Position numbers and translations under genes: made by a program. This document shows, one piece after another, positions 22,946 through 31,241 of a DNA stretch of 64,000 bases (its first letter is position 1; every line of letters starts with the position of its first letter). Location of the stretch: positions 1 through 64,000 of the forward strand of contig CALGTV010000102.1 of assembly GCA_937902395.1 (NCBI GenBank), written 5' to 3'. The notes under the pieces are model-generated. The model was not told where the DNA came from and searched no databases. It saw only the letters and a program-made list of their open reading frames with translations. Origin of the DNA: an uncultured Ruminococcus sp. (lineage in GTDB: Bacteria; Bacillota; Clostridia; Oscillospirales; Ruminococcaceae).

Positions 22946-24253
22946 TTAATCGTGAAGCTTTCTTCTGTCGATAACTCGTACAGCCTTGCCCTCGCTTCTT
23001 GTAATAGATTTGGGACTTACAAGGTGTACCTTGGGATTAATTCCCAGCATTGTCTTTATAGCAAGTGCCAGAGCCTTTTCCTGCTCCTGCATTACTTTCA
23101 TCTTATCTGAGAACTGGTCGGGATTCATCTCAACGCTGATATCAAGAGTATCTGTATTGTTTACACGGTCAACCTCAATGAGATAGTTTGGTGAATATCC
23201 CTGCTCGATAAGCACAGTTTCAATCTGTGAGGGGAATACGTTTACGCCGCGGATAATAAGCATATCGTCGCTTCTTCCCATGGGCTTTCTCATCTTAATG
23301 AGAGTACGACCGCAGGAGCACTTTTTGCGGCTGAGAACGCATAAATCTCTTGTTCTGTAACGGAGCAGGGGGAATGCCTCCTTAGTGATACTTGTGAATA
23401 CAAGCTCGCCCACTTCGCCCTCAGGGAGAACTTCTCCTGTATCGGGATTTATAATCTCAGGAATAAAGTGATCCTCATTGATGTGCATACCTGTCTGCTC
23501 GCAGCATTCAAAAGCAACACCGGGGCCGCTTGTTTCTGTAAGACCATAGATATCATAAGCCTTGATACCGAGAGAAGCTTCAATGGACTTTCTCATTTCC
23601 TCAGTCCATGGCTCAGCGCCGAAAATACCTGCTTTAAGGCTGATATCATCGGGAGTAAGTCCCATTTCGTGAAGTGTCTCGCCGATATATGCGGCATATG
23701 AGGGAGTACAGCAGATAATAGTTGAGCCAAGGTCACGCATAAATTCAATCTGACGGTCTGTATTTCCGCTTGACATGGGAAGTGTAAGACATCCAACTTT
23801 GTGTGAACCGCCGTTGAGACCTGCACCGCCTGTGAAAAGTCCGAAGCCGTAAGCTACCTGACATACATCGTCCTTTGTGCCGCCAGCCGCAACAATAGCT
23901 CTTGCACAGCAGTCTTCCCAGAGGTCGATATCATTCTGTGTATAAAATGCAACTACACGCTTGCCTGTAGTGCCGCTTGTGGAATGAATACGGACACATT
24001 CATTGAGGGGCTTTGCAAGAAGTCCATAGGGGTATGCATCACGGAGGTCAGCCTTAGAGAGAAATGGGAGCTTGTGAAGGTCGTCAACAGACTGAATATC
24101 TTCGGGCTTTACTCCCTTTTCGTCCATGAGGTTACGATAATATTCAACATTTTCGTAAACGTGCTTCACCTGAGAAACAAGTCGCTCACTCTGAAGCTTT
24201 TTCATATCCTCATAGGACATACATTCAATTTCCTGATTCCAATAATTTGCCAT
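22946..24253 (-). CDS. paaK: phenylacetate-CoA ligase
   Basis: A 435-residue AMP-forming ligase that activates phenylacetate or related aryl acids to CoA thioesters. It starts with YWNQEIECMSYEDMKKLQ, typical of the family. The P-loop is RIHSTSGTTGKR near residue 90. The adenylate-forming core includes DIYGLTETSGPG and YRTRDL, and the C-terminal AMP-binding_C domain has GRSDDMLIIRGVNVFPSQIE and the late Lys in SEGKAVRVIDRR. Ribosome site GGAG. With iorA and iorB in the same direction, the pathway would be aromatic 2-oxo acid to aryl-acyl-CoA and aryl acid, and may also run reductively to build aromatic amino acids. Confidence 0.95.
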   Translation of the reverse strand: MANYWNQEIECMSYEDMKKLQSERLVSQVKHVYENVEYYRNLMDEKGVKPEDIQSVDDLHKLPFLSKADLRDAYPYGLLAKPLNECVRIHSTSGTTGKRVVAFYTQNDIDLWEDCCARAIVAAGGTKDDVCQVAYGFGLFTGGAGLNGGSHKVGCLTLPMSSGNTDRQIEFMRDLGSTIICCTPSYAAYIGETLHEMGLTPDDISLKAGIFGAEPWTEEMRKSIEASLGIKAYDIYGLTETSGPGVAFECCEQTGMHINEDHFIPEIINPDTGEVLPEGEVGELVFTSITKEAFPLLRYRTRDLCVLSRKKCSCGRTLIKMRKPMGRSDDMLIIRGVNVFPSQIETVLIEQGYSPNYLIEVDRVNNTDTLDISVEMNPDQFSDKMKVMQEQEKALALAIKTMLGINPKVHLVSPKSITRSEGKAVRVIDRRKLHD

Positions 24254-24296
24254 TGGCTTTATCTCCTTATTTATAAATTATTGACATTAGTCAATT

Positions 24297-25799
24297 TTAG
24301 TCGTTGTTTTCCGTCAGCGTATATTCAATAATATTGCTTACACGGATATAGGTGCCGTTTATATAAGCCACAAGATATATAGTATACTTTGCAGGGGAAT
24401 CGCTAACCCAGTTATGAGTATCGAGAACGAGTTCGTTTTCTGCATTTCTATGGAGAACCTGTTCATCGTTCACCAATATCATCCAGCCACGATTTTCAAA
24501 TCCCTCGTGGTCGTCACGGGTAATAGTGTAATCATCATTAAGAGTAAGGGTGAAGGTTTCAACGATTTCAACCTCAGCCTCACGCTTCTGACGGTATGAA
24601 AGATACTCAAAAGGTTCACCGTTTACAGTAACATCAGCAGAACAGTTCTTGAAATTTATATCAGTCTCTCTGCCGACTATAGCTGCATAGTCATCATCTC
24701 CGCCGTGAACAACACCCTGTACATGAACATTTTCCCATGTACCGGACATATACAGTTCACCGCCTACAATACCTGTGCAGTGAGTAGCGGAAACATAAGC
24801 GTCCTCGAAATTGATATTTTTAACAGAAACGCCAAGTCCATATCCGATGAAGCCTGATTGGAGATAATCCTCCATAATAGTCATACCGTAGATAGTATGT
24901 CCCTGACCGTCCACAGTTCCCGAGAATCCGCCGCCCATGCCTTTTCCCCAGCCCATAGGCTTCCAATCGTAGTCGGAAAGGTCAATATCCTTTTCAAGAG
25001 TTACATCTGCATTACCGTCTATACCGTTGACGTACCAGACAACAGAAGCAAGCTGTTCCGCGTTAGATACATGGAAATCGGGAGCATTTTCCATAGCCCA
25101 TTGCTTATTTGCAAGAGCCATAATGCTTCCTGTATCTTCCTCGCGCTCCCAGTCTGTCTTGTATTGGGTTAAATCTCTTTCATAGGCGTATTCAGATACA
25201 TCAATGCCCCAGCAATCGTACCACTGATAAGCGTCAGCAAGAAGATATACTCCCTGCTCCTCAATATCAGCAGATACGGTGCAATTATCCGTATCAAGCT
25301 TGAAATTCTCAACTGTATTATAAAAAGCATCTTGCACGGAATAATGAAGCATTATGAGATTTTTTTCGGGAATACCTCTCAGCTCAGATGTATCATAAGT
25401 AAAAGTCAGACGAGGATTTTTTACTTCTTCATCGTATTCCAGTTCAACGGGAATACCCACAAGTCCCACAACTCCGCTATGGAGTATATCAATATTATAC
25501 AAATCCTCAACTTTAGCGTGTCTGCGGATATCATCAGAGCAGACACCCTCAAAGGATATTTTCACGACTTCGGGCTTTTCCTCATTATGTATGGTTTTGT
25601 GACATTCCTGACGGGTAGGGTCAGCTTCGGTAAGCTTTTCCGTTTCCGCTTCCGTAGAAATTGAAGCGTCAGAAGTCGGAGCGTCAGTACCTGATATTTC
25701 AGATAATTCCACATCTGCTTCGTAGGTTGAATACAAACCGCAGGAAGTGCAGGAAATTGCCATGGATAAAAGGGTAAGCGCCGCTAAAAGCTTTTTCAA
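24297..25799 (-). CDS. secreted lipoprotein with GLUG-like repeats
   Basis: A 500-residue lipoprotein. The signal sequence has a lipobox ending at Cys17 (SMAISC). An acidic, Ser/Thr-rich linker follows to residue about 65, then a beta-rich domain (about 75-190), then residues 230-400 with NAEQLASVVWYVNG, DVTLEKDIDLSDYDWKPMG, FSGTVDGQGHTIYGM and SGFIGYG. These are the hallmarks of the GLUG/right-handed beta-helix repeat proteins of gut Firmicutes. The C-terminal 90 residues are another beta domain. Role unknown, probably surface binding. It separates paaK from iorB although all run in the same direction. Confidence 0.8.
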   Translation of the reverse strand: MKKLLAALTLLSMAISCTSCGLYSTYEADVELSEISGTDAPTSDASISTEAETEKLTEADPTRQECHKTIHNEEKPEVVKISFEGVCSDDIRRHAKVEDLYNIDILHSGVVGLVGIPVELEYDEEVKNPRLTFTYDTSELRGIPEKNLIMLHYSVQDAFYNTVENFKLDTDNCTVSADIEEQGVYLLADAYQWYDCWGIDVSEYAYERDLTQYKTDWEREEDTGSIMALANKQWAMENAPDFHVSNAEQLASVVWYVNGIDGNADVTLEKDIDLSDYDWKPMGWGKGMGGGFSGTVDGQGHTIYGMTIMEDYLQSGFIGYGLGVSVKNINFEDAYVSATHCTGIVGGELYMSGTWENVHVQGVVHGGDDDYAAIVGRETDINFKNCSADVTVNGEPFEYLSYRQKREAEVEIVETFTLTLNDDYTITRDDHEGFENRGWMILVNDEQVLHRNAENELVLDTHNWVSDSPAKYTIYLVAYINGTYIRVSNIIEYTLTENND

Positions 25800-25833
25800 A
25801 GTTATCCCTCCCGTTCAAAAATGTAATCTGTTT

Positions 25834-26415
25834 TTACTTTACAGCAGCGTTTCTGCCAAGTTCAAATGCCTTTTTGTTAAGTTCAAGGAATTTTGGAGGT
25901 ACGCACTGTTCAAGAGCGTTCTGCCAGAGCTCCTCAGGGAAATCTGTTTTTGCGGAGAGTACGCCCATAAGAACAACGTTTGAAGCTTTGGCTGTACCTG
26001 CCTCTTCTGCAAGAGAAAGAGCGTCAACAGCTGTAATATCAGCACCTGCCTCAGCAAGCTTGCTTACGAGGTCAGCAGGATATTCCATAGCACCTGTAAT
26101 AACAGGCATGGGGTCAATCTGCTGTGTTGAAGTGATAAGCGTACCGCCCTTTTTCAGATATGGCAGACAGCGAGCCGCTTCGAGAAGCTCAAAGGAAATT
26201 ACAGCGTCAGCCTCACCCTTTTCAACAACAGGGGAGTATACCTTATCGCCGTATTTTACGTATGTAACAACAGAACCGCCGCGCTGGCTCATTCCGTGAA
26301 CTTCGCTTACTTTTACATCATATCCCTGTGCAAGAAGCACATTTCCCAGAAGTCTTGAAGCAAGCAGAGAACCCTGTCCGCCGACACCGACTATCATAAT
26401 TGATTTAGTTTCCAT
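25834..26415 (-). CDS. iorB: indolepyruvate:ferredoxin oxidoreductase, beta subunit
   Basis: A 193-residue gamma-type domain of the 2-oxoacid:ferredoxin oxidoreductase superfamily. It begins IMIVGVGGQGSLLASRLLG and contains KVSEVHGMSQRGGSVVTYV, both diagnostic. It pairs with IorA to convert aryl pyruvates from aromatic amino acids to aryl-acetyl-CoA with reduction of ferredoxin. Usually iorB directly follows iorA; here four small genes (26431-27480) lie between. The stop is followed by the lipoprotein gene after 34 bases. Confidence 0.95.
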   Translation of the reverse strand: METKSIMIVGVGGQGSLLASRLLGNVLLAQGYDVKVSEVHGMSQRGGSVVTYVKYGDKVYSPVVEKGEADAVISFELLEAARCLPYLKKGGTLITSTQQIDPMPVITGAMEYPADLVSKLAEAGADITAVDALSLAEEAGTAKASNVVLMGVLSAKTDFPEELWQNALEQCVPPKFLELNKKAFELGRNAAVK

Positions 26416-26430
26416 ATTTAAATTTTCTCC

Positions 26431-26652
26431 TTAATTATTTTCATTTGACGTATATTTCTGCTCCAAGGCATCTTGTGCAGTTTTCTTTACCGAGATTTTT
26501 TCGACAAAGGCTTCGATAATGCCGAATACAGCTACTACCACAGCTATAACGCCTATTTTTCCCCATAAACCGAATTCAAACCTTTCGCTTATATTGAACG
26601 CCACAAAAAATCTGAATACTTCATATAAAAAACTCAAAATTTTTGATTTCAT
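26431..26652 (-). CDS. small membrane protein, paralogue pair member 1
   Basis: A 73-residue protein starting MKSKILSFLYEVFRF, with GGGGAA before the ATG. There are two short hydrophobic segments (VFRFFVAFNIS and KIGVIAVVVAVFGIIEAFV) and a polar tail. It matches the next upstream protein in layout: K-IL-F-Y, then a W-x-K-x-G motif before the second helix. The two are probably a tandem duplication. No family known to me. Confidence 0.6.
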   Translation of the reverse strand: MKSKILSFLYEVFRFFVAFNISERFEFGLWGKIGVIAVVVAVFGIIEAFVEKISVKKTAQDALEQKYTSNENN

Positions 26653-26654
26653 TA

Positions 26655-26870
26655 TTATTCCCCTTGATTATCAGACGGTTCATTTTCTGACAAATCCGAA
26701 TCAATGTTGAAAAAACGCTGAACGTATTCTTCTGTTTCATCAAATATGAGAAGCAACAAAAGAAGTATACCGAATTTTGCCCAGAAATTCATTTCAAGTC
26801 TGTCTGTAATAAATATAATGGTGAAAAGCTGAATTAATCTGTATATAAAATATAATATTTTTAGCTTCAT
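26655..26870 (-). CDS. small membrane protein, paralogue pair member 2
   Basis: A 71-residue protein starting MKLKILYFIYRLIQL at 26870, preceded by GGTGAT; the longer frame lacks a ribosome site. Hydrophobic segments are at residues about 5-22 and 32-48 (FWAKFGILLLLLLIFDE), followed by an acidic tail (SDLSENEPSDNQGE). It resembles the adjacent 73-residue protein and its stop lies 2 bases before that gene. Confidence 0.6.
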   Translation of the reverse strand: MKLKILYFIYRLIQLFTIIFITDRLEMNFWAKFGILLLLLLIFDETEEYVQRFFNIDSDLSENEPSDNQGE

Positions 26871-26884
26871 AAGAATCACCGTTT

Positions 26885-27274
26885 TTATTTGCGAATAATC
26901 TCCACATCACCGTCAACAAATCCGATGCCCACAGGCTTTGAATTGAGTATATCAGCATATTTACCGTTTCCGAGATATTCCTCAACCCAGCTTGTTATAA
27001 GCTTCTGTGCGGCTTTCCAGTCCTTTTCGGCTTCGTCGGAAAGCTCCACGCAGAATATATCTTCTTCCGATGACCAACATTCTTCGCAAGCCCAGTCGGG
27101 GTCATTTTCATCAAACACCTCACAAGCTACAAGTTGTACTGCATAAACACAGTCCTCAATAGATTCTTCATAAAGATTGAAGCAGAAAGAAACTGTTTCA
27201 TCGGGCATATCGTTATTTTCAAGAATATTGTCAAGCCAATTGACAAACGCCTCATATAATTGTAACTGCATCAT
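26885..27274 (-). CDS. acidic hypothetical protein, immunity-like
   Basis: A 129-residue, strongly acidic, soluble protein with an N-terminal helical part (EAFVNWLDNILENNDMPDET), a Cys-containing centre (WACEECWSSEEDIFCV) and a conserved-looking end (NSKPVGIGFVDGDVEII). Small acidic proteins of this pattern occur widely in Firmicutes next to toxins as candidate immunity proteins, but no toxin is present and I cannot name the family. It overlaps the upstream zinc-ribbon gene by 4 bases (ATGA), so the two are translationally coupled. Confidence 0.6.
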   Translation of the reverse strand: MMQLQLYEAFVNWLDNILENNDMPDETVSFCFNLYEESIEDCVYAVQLVACEVFDENDPDWACEECWSSEEDIFCVELSDEAEKDWKAAQKLITSWVEEYLGNGKYADILNSKPVGIGFVDGDVEIIRK

Positions 27275-27480
27275 AATTTTCCCCTCTTGCTTTTCTTGTA
27301 TCTGAAAAGTTCAAGCTTTCCGCATTTTGGACATTCATAAATACTTACTGTCATTGAACCCGAAAGCAGATTGTCCCAATCGCCGAATATCCAGCCTGTA
27401 CGTCCCAGCTGTATTCTTTCAGTACCCGTATATTCCATTAAAATATTGCAGTACGGACATATTAACTTTCTAATTTTCAT
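27271..27480 (-). CDS. small zinc-ribbon protein
   Basis: A 69-residue protein with a classical two-knuckle zinc ribbon: CPYCNILM near residue 9 and CPKCGKLELF near residue 51, separated by a beta hairpin (GWIFGDWDNLLSGS). The tail is basic (RYKKSKRGKL). Nucleic-acid or protein binding is likely; no partner is visible beyond the coupled gene at 26885. It lies between iorA and iorB. Confidence 0.65.
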   Translation of the reverse strand: MKIRKLICPYCNILMEYTGTERIQLGRTGWIFGDWDNLLSGSMTVSIYECPKCGKLELFRYKKSKRGKL

Positions 27481-27502
27481 AAAAACTCCATTTAAAAGGA
27501 CA

Positions 27503-29233
27503 TCAGATTATTGCACCAATCTTGCACTGCTCCTTGCAGATACCGCAGCCTACGCACTGTGTATGGTCGATAACAGCCTTACCGTCCTTCATTGAAATTG
27601 CAGGACAGCCAAGCTTCATACACATCTTACAGCCTACGCACTTATCAGCCTCAACCTTGAAAGGAGCGTTGTGCTTAACATATTTAAGAAGCGCACAAGG
27701 TCTGCGAGAGATGATAACAGATGCCTCATCAGCGGCTAATTCTTCCTTGATTACTGCCTCAGTTTCAGCAAGCTTGTATGGGTCAACAACGCGCACACGC
27801 TTGATTCCGATAGCCTTGCAGAGTTCTTCAAGATTAACAGCGGCAGCAGGATCGCCCTTGAGATTCTTTCCTGTTGTGGGATTCTGCTGATGTCCTGTCA
27901 TACCTGTGATAGAGTTATCAACGATGATAACAGTTGAATTTGAATTATTGTAAGCGATATTTACAAGACCTGTCATACCGCTGTGCATGAATGTAGAATC
28001 TCCGATAACAGCAACGCTCTTGTGCTCGCTTTCAGCGCCTCTTGCCTTGTTGAAGCCGTGGAGCGCGGAAATTGAAGCGCCCATACAGATTGTAGTATCC
28101 ATAGCATTAAGGGGAGCAGCCGCACCGAGAGTATAACAGCCGATATCGCCCGAAACTGTAACGCCAAGTTTTTTCAGGTTGTAGAAAAGTCCGCGGTGAG
28201 GACAGCCTGCACACATAACGGGAGGACGAACAGGGATTGCATCTTCAAGAGCTGCAAACTCCTTTTTCTCGCCCAGAAGCTTTTCAGCAATTGCGGACTG
28301 GTTGATTTCGCCGATACAGCCGAAAATCTCCTTGCCCTCAACATTTGTAACACCGATATTGCGGCAGTGTGATTCGATAATACCGTCAAGCTCTTCTACA
28401 ACAACAATACGGTCATACTTTGCCGCAAAGTCGCGGATAAGCTGTACAGGCATAGGATTAACCATACCAAGCTTTAATACGGAAGCCTTTTCGCCGAGAG
28501 CCTCCTTGACGTACTGATAAGCAGCACCGTTTGTGATAACGCCGAATTCAGCCTTGTCGGAAATCTCAACGCGGTTAAGGGGAGAAGTTTCAGCATATTC
28601 TGTAAGCTTTGCTGTACGTTCCTCAACAAATACGTGTCTGCCTCTTGCAAATGCAGGCATCATAACGTATTTCTGGGGATTCTTTGTATATTCCTTTAAT
28701 TCAAGTTCCTGTCTGTCAAATGTTTCAACAATGCTCTGAGAATGAGCAACACGAGTTGACATTCTTACAATAACGGGAGTGTCAAAATCTTCTGAAATTT
28801 CGTAAGCAAGCTTTACGAAATCGCGGCATTCTGTAGAATCAGAGGGTTCAAGCATAGGCACCTTAGACGCAATAGCGTGGTGACGGCTGTCCTGCTCATT
28901 CTGTGAGGAGTGCATACCCTGGTCATCAGCAACAGCGATAACAAGTCCGCCGTTTACGCCTGTGTAAGCCGCAGTATAAAGAGGGTCAGCGGCAACATTG
29001 AGTCCAACGTGCTTCATTCCGCAGAATGCTCTTGCACCTGCAATAGAAGCTCCGAGAGCTGCCTCCATAGCAACCTTTTCATTTGGAGCCCATTCAGCGT
29101 AGATTTCCGTATACTTTGCGACTTCCTCTGTAATTTCAGTTGAAGGAGTACCGGGGTAGCTTGAAACCACCTTACAGCCTGCTTCGTAAAGACCTCTTGC
29201 GAAAGCCTCGTTTCCTAACATAAGTTTCTTCAT
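27503..29233 (-). CDS. iorA: indolepyruvate:ferredoxin oxidoreductase, alpha subunit
   Basis: A 576-residue fused alpha-beta-delta polypeptide. Residues 1-190 are the pyrimidine-binding domain (GNEAFARGLYEAGCKVVSSY, PGTPSTEI). Residues about 330-500 are the TPP domain (CAGCPHRGLFYN, SGDIGCYTLG, GDSTFMHSGMTGL with metal ligands). The C-terminus has two 4Fe-4S clusters (CVGCKMCMKLGCP and CVGCGICKEQC). It oxidatively decarboxylates aryl pyruvates using ferredoxin and is the partner of IorB. The two subunit genes are about 1.1 kb apart here rather than adjacent. Confidence 0.96.
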   Translation of the reverse strand: MKKLMLGNEAFARGLYEAGCKVVSSYPGTPSTEITEEVAKYTEIYAEWAPNEKVAMEAALGASIAGARAFCGMKHVGLNVAADPLYTAAYTGVNGGLVIAVADDQGMHSSQNEQDSRHHAIASKVPMLEPSDSTECRDFVKLAYEISEDFDTPVIVRMSTRVAHSQSIVETFDRQELELKEYTKNPQKYVMMPAFARGRHVFVEERTAKLTEYAETSPLNRVEISDKAEFGVITNGAAYQYVKEALGEKASVLKLGMVNPMPVQLIRDFAAKYDRIVVVEELDGIIESHCRNIGVTNVEGKEIFGCIGEINQSAIAEKLLGEKKEFAALEDAIPVRPPVMCAGCPHRGLFYNLKKLGVTVSGDIGCYTLGAAAPLNAMDTTICMGASISALHGFNKARGAESEHKSVAVIGDSTFMHSGMTGLVNIAYNNSNSTVIIVDNSITGMTGHQQNPTTGKNLKGDPAAAVNLEELCKAIGIKRVRVVDPYKLAETEAVIKEELAADEASVIISRRPCALLKYVKHNAPFKVEADKCVGCKMCMKLGCPAISMKDGKAVIDHTQCVGCGICKEQCKIGAII

Positions 29234-29305
29234 TTTTTTTACATTTCCTTTCTATATTATATAAGAGTTTGTGAAAACATCTAAATTAAGCGATATTAAA
29301 ATTTT

Positions 29306-30124
29306 TCAAAATAATTTTGAAAGATATTCAGCAACGCCGTTTTCATCATTTGTGCCGATTATCATATCAGCCTTATTTTTCAGCTCATCTTTTGCATTGC
29401 TCACGGCAATTTTAACATCGGCTTCCTTGAACATACTCAAATCGTTGAGATTATCCCCGAAAGCAACAATTTTGTCGAACCCGTACTCCTGACGGAGAAA
29501 TTTCAACCCGTTAGCCTTTGAGGCATTTTCCGAGAAAATTTCAAGATAATACTTTCCCGTATATGTATCCTCATAGAAAACGTGGTCAAGACCTTTCACA
29601 GAAGCGGCAATTCTCTCAATTGGGAGAAGCTTTTCATAATCCCCCGTTGAAGTGAGATACACCACATTTCCGTCATTTTCGCTGTGCAAATCAGCACATT
29701 TCCATAAGGGCTGATCTGTTTTGCTTCGAGTTCTGACATACTCCTGCATAAGTTCATTGAGATTGTTGCTGTAGCAAGTCCCGAACTTTTCACCCCTGAA
29801 CTTGAACATAAACAATCCCACGTTATTTTCCACAAATGCGTCGATTATCCTTGCGGCGGCATCAATGGGAATATCGGATTTTCGGACATATTTGCCGCTT
29901 TTCCTGTCATATATCTCCGCCCCGTTATTGACAATGCAAGGGACGTTGATATTCAGCCTTTCCGTGATACTTCCTGCGGAATATTCGGTTCTTGCGGTAG
30001 CATAGGTGAAATACATACCCTTTTCAATGAGGGAATTTATAGTATTCACCGTATAATCTGACAACTCCGCCTGCGAATTCAGCAGAGTTCCGTCAAGGTC
30101 GGTAATAAACAAGGTTTTGCCCAA
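29306..30124 (-). CDS. Cof-type HAD-IIB hydrolase
   Basis: A 272-residue phosphatase with motif I FITDLDGTLL (nucleophile Asp near residue 8), motif II YATARTEYS, the Lys motif near residue 195 (NASKANGLKFL), and motif III/IV AFGDNLNDLSMF. The IIB cap lies between motifs II and III. Such enzymes hydrolyse sugar phosphates, flavin phosphates or pyridoxal phosphate; the substrate cannot be told from sequence. It lies divergent from the folate operon and is a single gene. Confidence 0.92.
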   Translation of the reverse strand: MGKTLFITDLDGTLLNSQAELSDYTVNTINSLIEKGMYFTYATARTEYSAGSITERLNINVPCIVNNGAEIYDRKSGKYVRKSDIPIDAAARIIDAFVENNVGLFMFKFRGEKFGTCYSNNLNELMQEYVRTRSKTDQPLWKCADLHSENDGNVVYLTSTGDYEKLLPIERIAASVKGLDHVFYEDTYTGKYYLEIFSENASKANGLKFLRQEYGFDKIVAFGDNLNDLSMFKEADVKIAVSNAKDELKNKADMIIGTNDENGVAEYLSKLF

Positions 30125-30417
30125 TTACTTCACTCCAAATGATAAATATAGGGAACCTCTATACTCTATTGCTTTATAGTACAAAAGAGGTTACTTATAA
30201 TTATAACATAAAATCTTAAAAAAGTGAAGAATTTAATTACTATTTATAAAATTTTGTGAACAGCTACAAAATATATATGCTGTTGATGTACAAATTGACT
30301 AAATAAAATTAATTGACGAGCAAGGAAATTATTTCCGCCATTTCAATAAAATAATGTTGAAAACTCTGTGGAATATGTGGAAAAGTTATAAACTTGATTT
30401 CACGCTTTAAAATGCTA
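30125..30417. other. AT-rich gene-free stretch
   Basis: No credible coding frame. It holds the promoter region of the HAD gene, with an imperfect inverted repeat (AACCTCT at about 30152, AGAGGTT at about 30186), and otherwise featureless AT-rich DNA before the folate promoter. Confidence 0.5.
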
Positions 30418-30446
30418 TTGACATATCCACATCATAGATATATAAT
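30418..30446 (+). promoter_or_regulatory. promoter of the folT-folC operon
   Basis: Perfect consensus: TTGACA at 30418 and TATAAT at 30441, 17-base spacer. It would start the riboswitch leader near 30453. Confidence 0.9.
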
Positions 30447-30479
30447 AATTATGGCAGAGAAATCTGCACAATACGATTT

Positions 30480-30604
30480 TGAAGAGTAAAAATGTGTTCG
30501 TGATGCCGATATAGCGTTATATACGGTATCGAGTGCCTGTGGGACGGGGAGTTGTCCATGGGACGAAAGACATTGTCTGCGGTTCACATTTTGCATCCCG
30601 CTTC
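30480..30604 (+). promoter_or_regulatory. tetrahydrofolate (THF-I) riboswitch
   Basis: The leader shows the conserved THF-I landmarks in order: AAATGTGTTCG near 30490, pairing with the late CACATTTTGC; a central GGGACGAAA near 30560; CTGCGGT near 30580; and GCATCCCGCT at the 3' end. The pairing AAATGTG/CACATTT and GGGA/TCCC closes the domain as in the class I aptamer. It sits between a consensus promoter and folT/folC, the known regulon of this riboswitch. Comparison is from memory of the consensus, not from a covariance search. Confidence 0.85.
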
Positions 30605-30627
30605 ATAAGACATATAATGGAGAATAG

Positions 30628-30663
30628 CCTCTTTTTTCGTGTCCTATGATGTGGAAAAGGAGG
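30628..30663 (+). promoter_or_regulatory. predicted Shine-Dalgarno sequestering helix downstream of the riboswitch
   Basis: CCTCTTTT at 30628-30635 can pair with AAAAGGAGG at 30655-30663, which is the folT ribosome site 7 bases before its ATG. A competing short hairpin (GGAG/CTCT) lies just upstream. No U-tract terminator is visible, so folate would act on translation initiation rather than termination. Inference from pairing only. Confidence 0.5.
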
Positions 30664-30670
30664 ATTTTTT

Positions 30671-31237
30671 ATGATTACAAGCAAAACAGCAAACACACCC
30701 ACTGAAAACTTAAAGCTTTTCGGCAACACAAGAGTTATGATTATTTCAGCTCTTTTCGTGGCTATGAGCTTCACACTGGGAAAATTCCTGCAAATACCCA
30801 TTGGCGATAGTATACGCATAAGCCTTGAGAATCTTACAATTCTTATGGCGGGTATTTTCTTCGGTCCATTCGTAGGCGGCGCGGTTGCAGTTGTGGCTGA
30901 CCTTGTGGGCTGTTTGTTAAAGGGATATGCAATAAATCCGATTATCACAATTGGCGCGGCAAGTATCGGTATTCTTTCGGGAGTTATTTCAACATATCTC
31001 AGAAACAAGAATATGACGCTGAACATTGCAGTTTCTATTGCAGTTGCGCATATTGTCGGCTCAATTCTTATCAAATCCATTGGACTTTATATCTATTTCG
31101 GCACTCCGCTGGAAGTTCTTGCATTCCGTATTCCCACATATATCGCAACAGGAGCAATTGAATTCGTAATAATCACTCTCCTGTTGAAAAACAAAGCATT
31201 TTCCACACAACTCAGCAAAATATGCAGTAATCGGTGA
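30671..31237 (+). CDS. folT: folate ECF transporter S component
   Basis: A 188-residue substrate-binding membrane protein of an energy-coupling factor transporter. Six helices follow a soluble N-terminus. Typical S-component features are LFVAMSFTLGKFLQIPIG, the loop SIRISLENLTILMAGIFFGP and GAVAVVADLVGCLLKG with the small-residue face. The FolT assignment rests on these segments together with the THF riboswitch upstream and folC downstream. The shared ECF ATPase and EcfT subunits are not in this window, as expected for a group II system. Confidence 0.92.
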   Translation: MITSKTANTPTENLKLFGNTRVMIISALFVAMSFTLGKFLQIPIGDSIRISLENLTILMAGIFFGPFVGGAVAVVADLVGCLLKGYAINPIITIGAASIGILSGVISTYLRNKNMTLNIAVSIAVAHIVGSILIKSIGLYIYFGTPLEVLAFRIPTYIATGAIEFVIITLLLKNKAFSTQLSKICSNR

Positions 31238-31241
31238 TATT

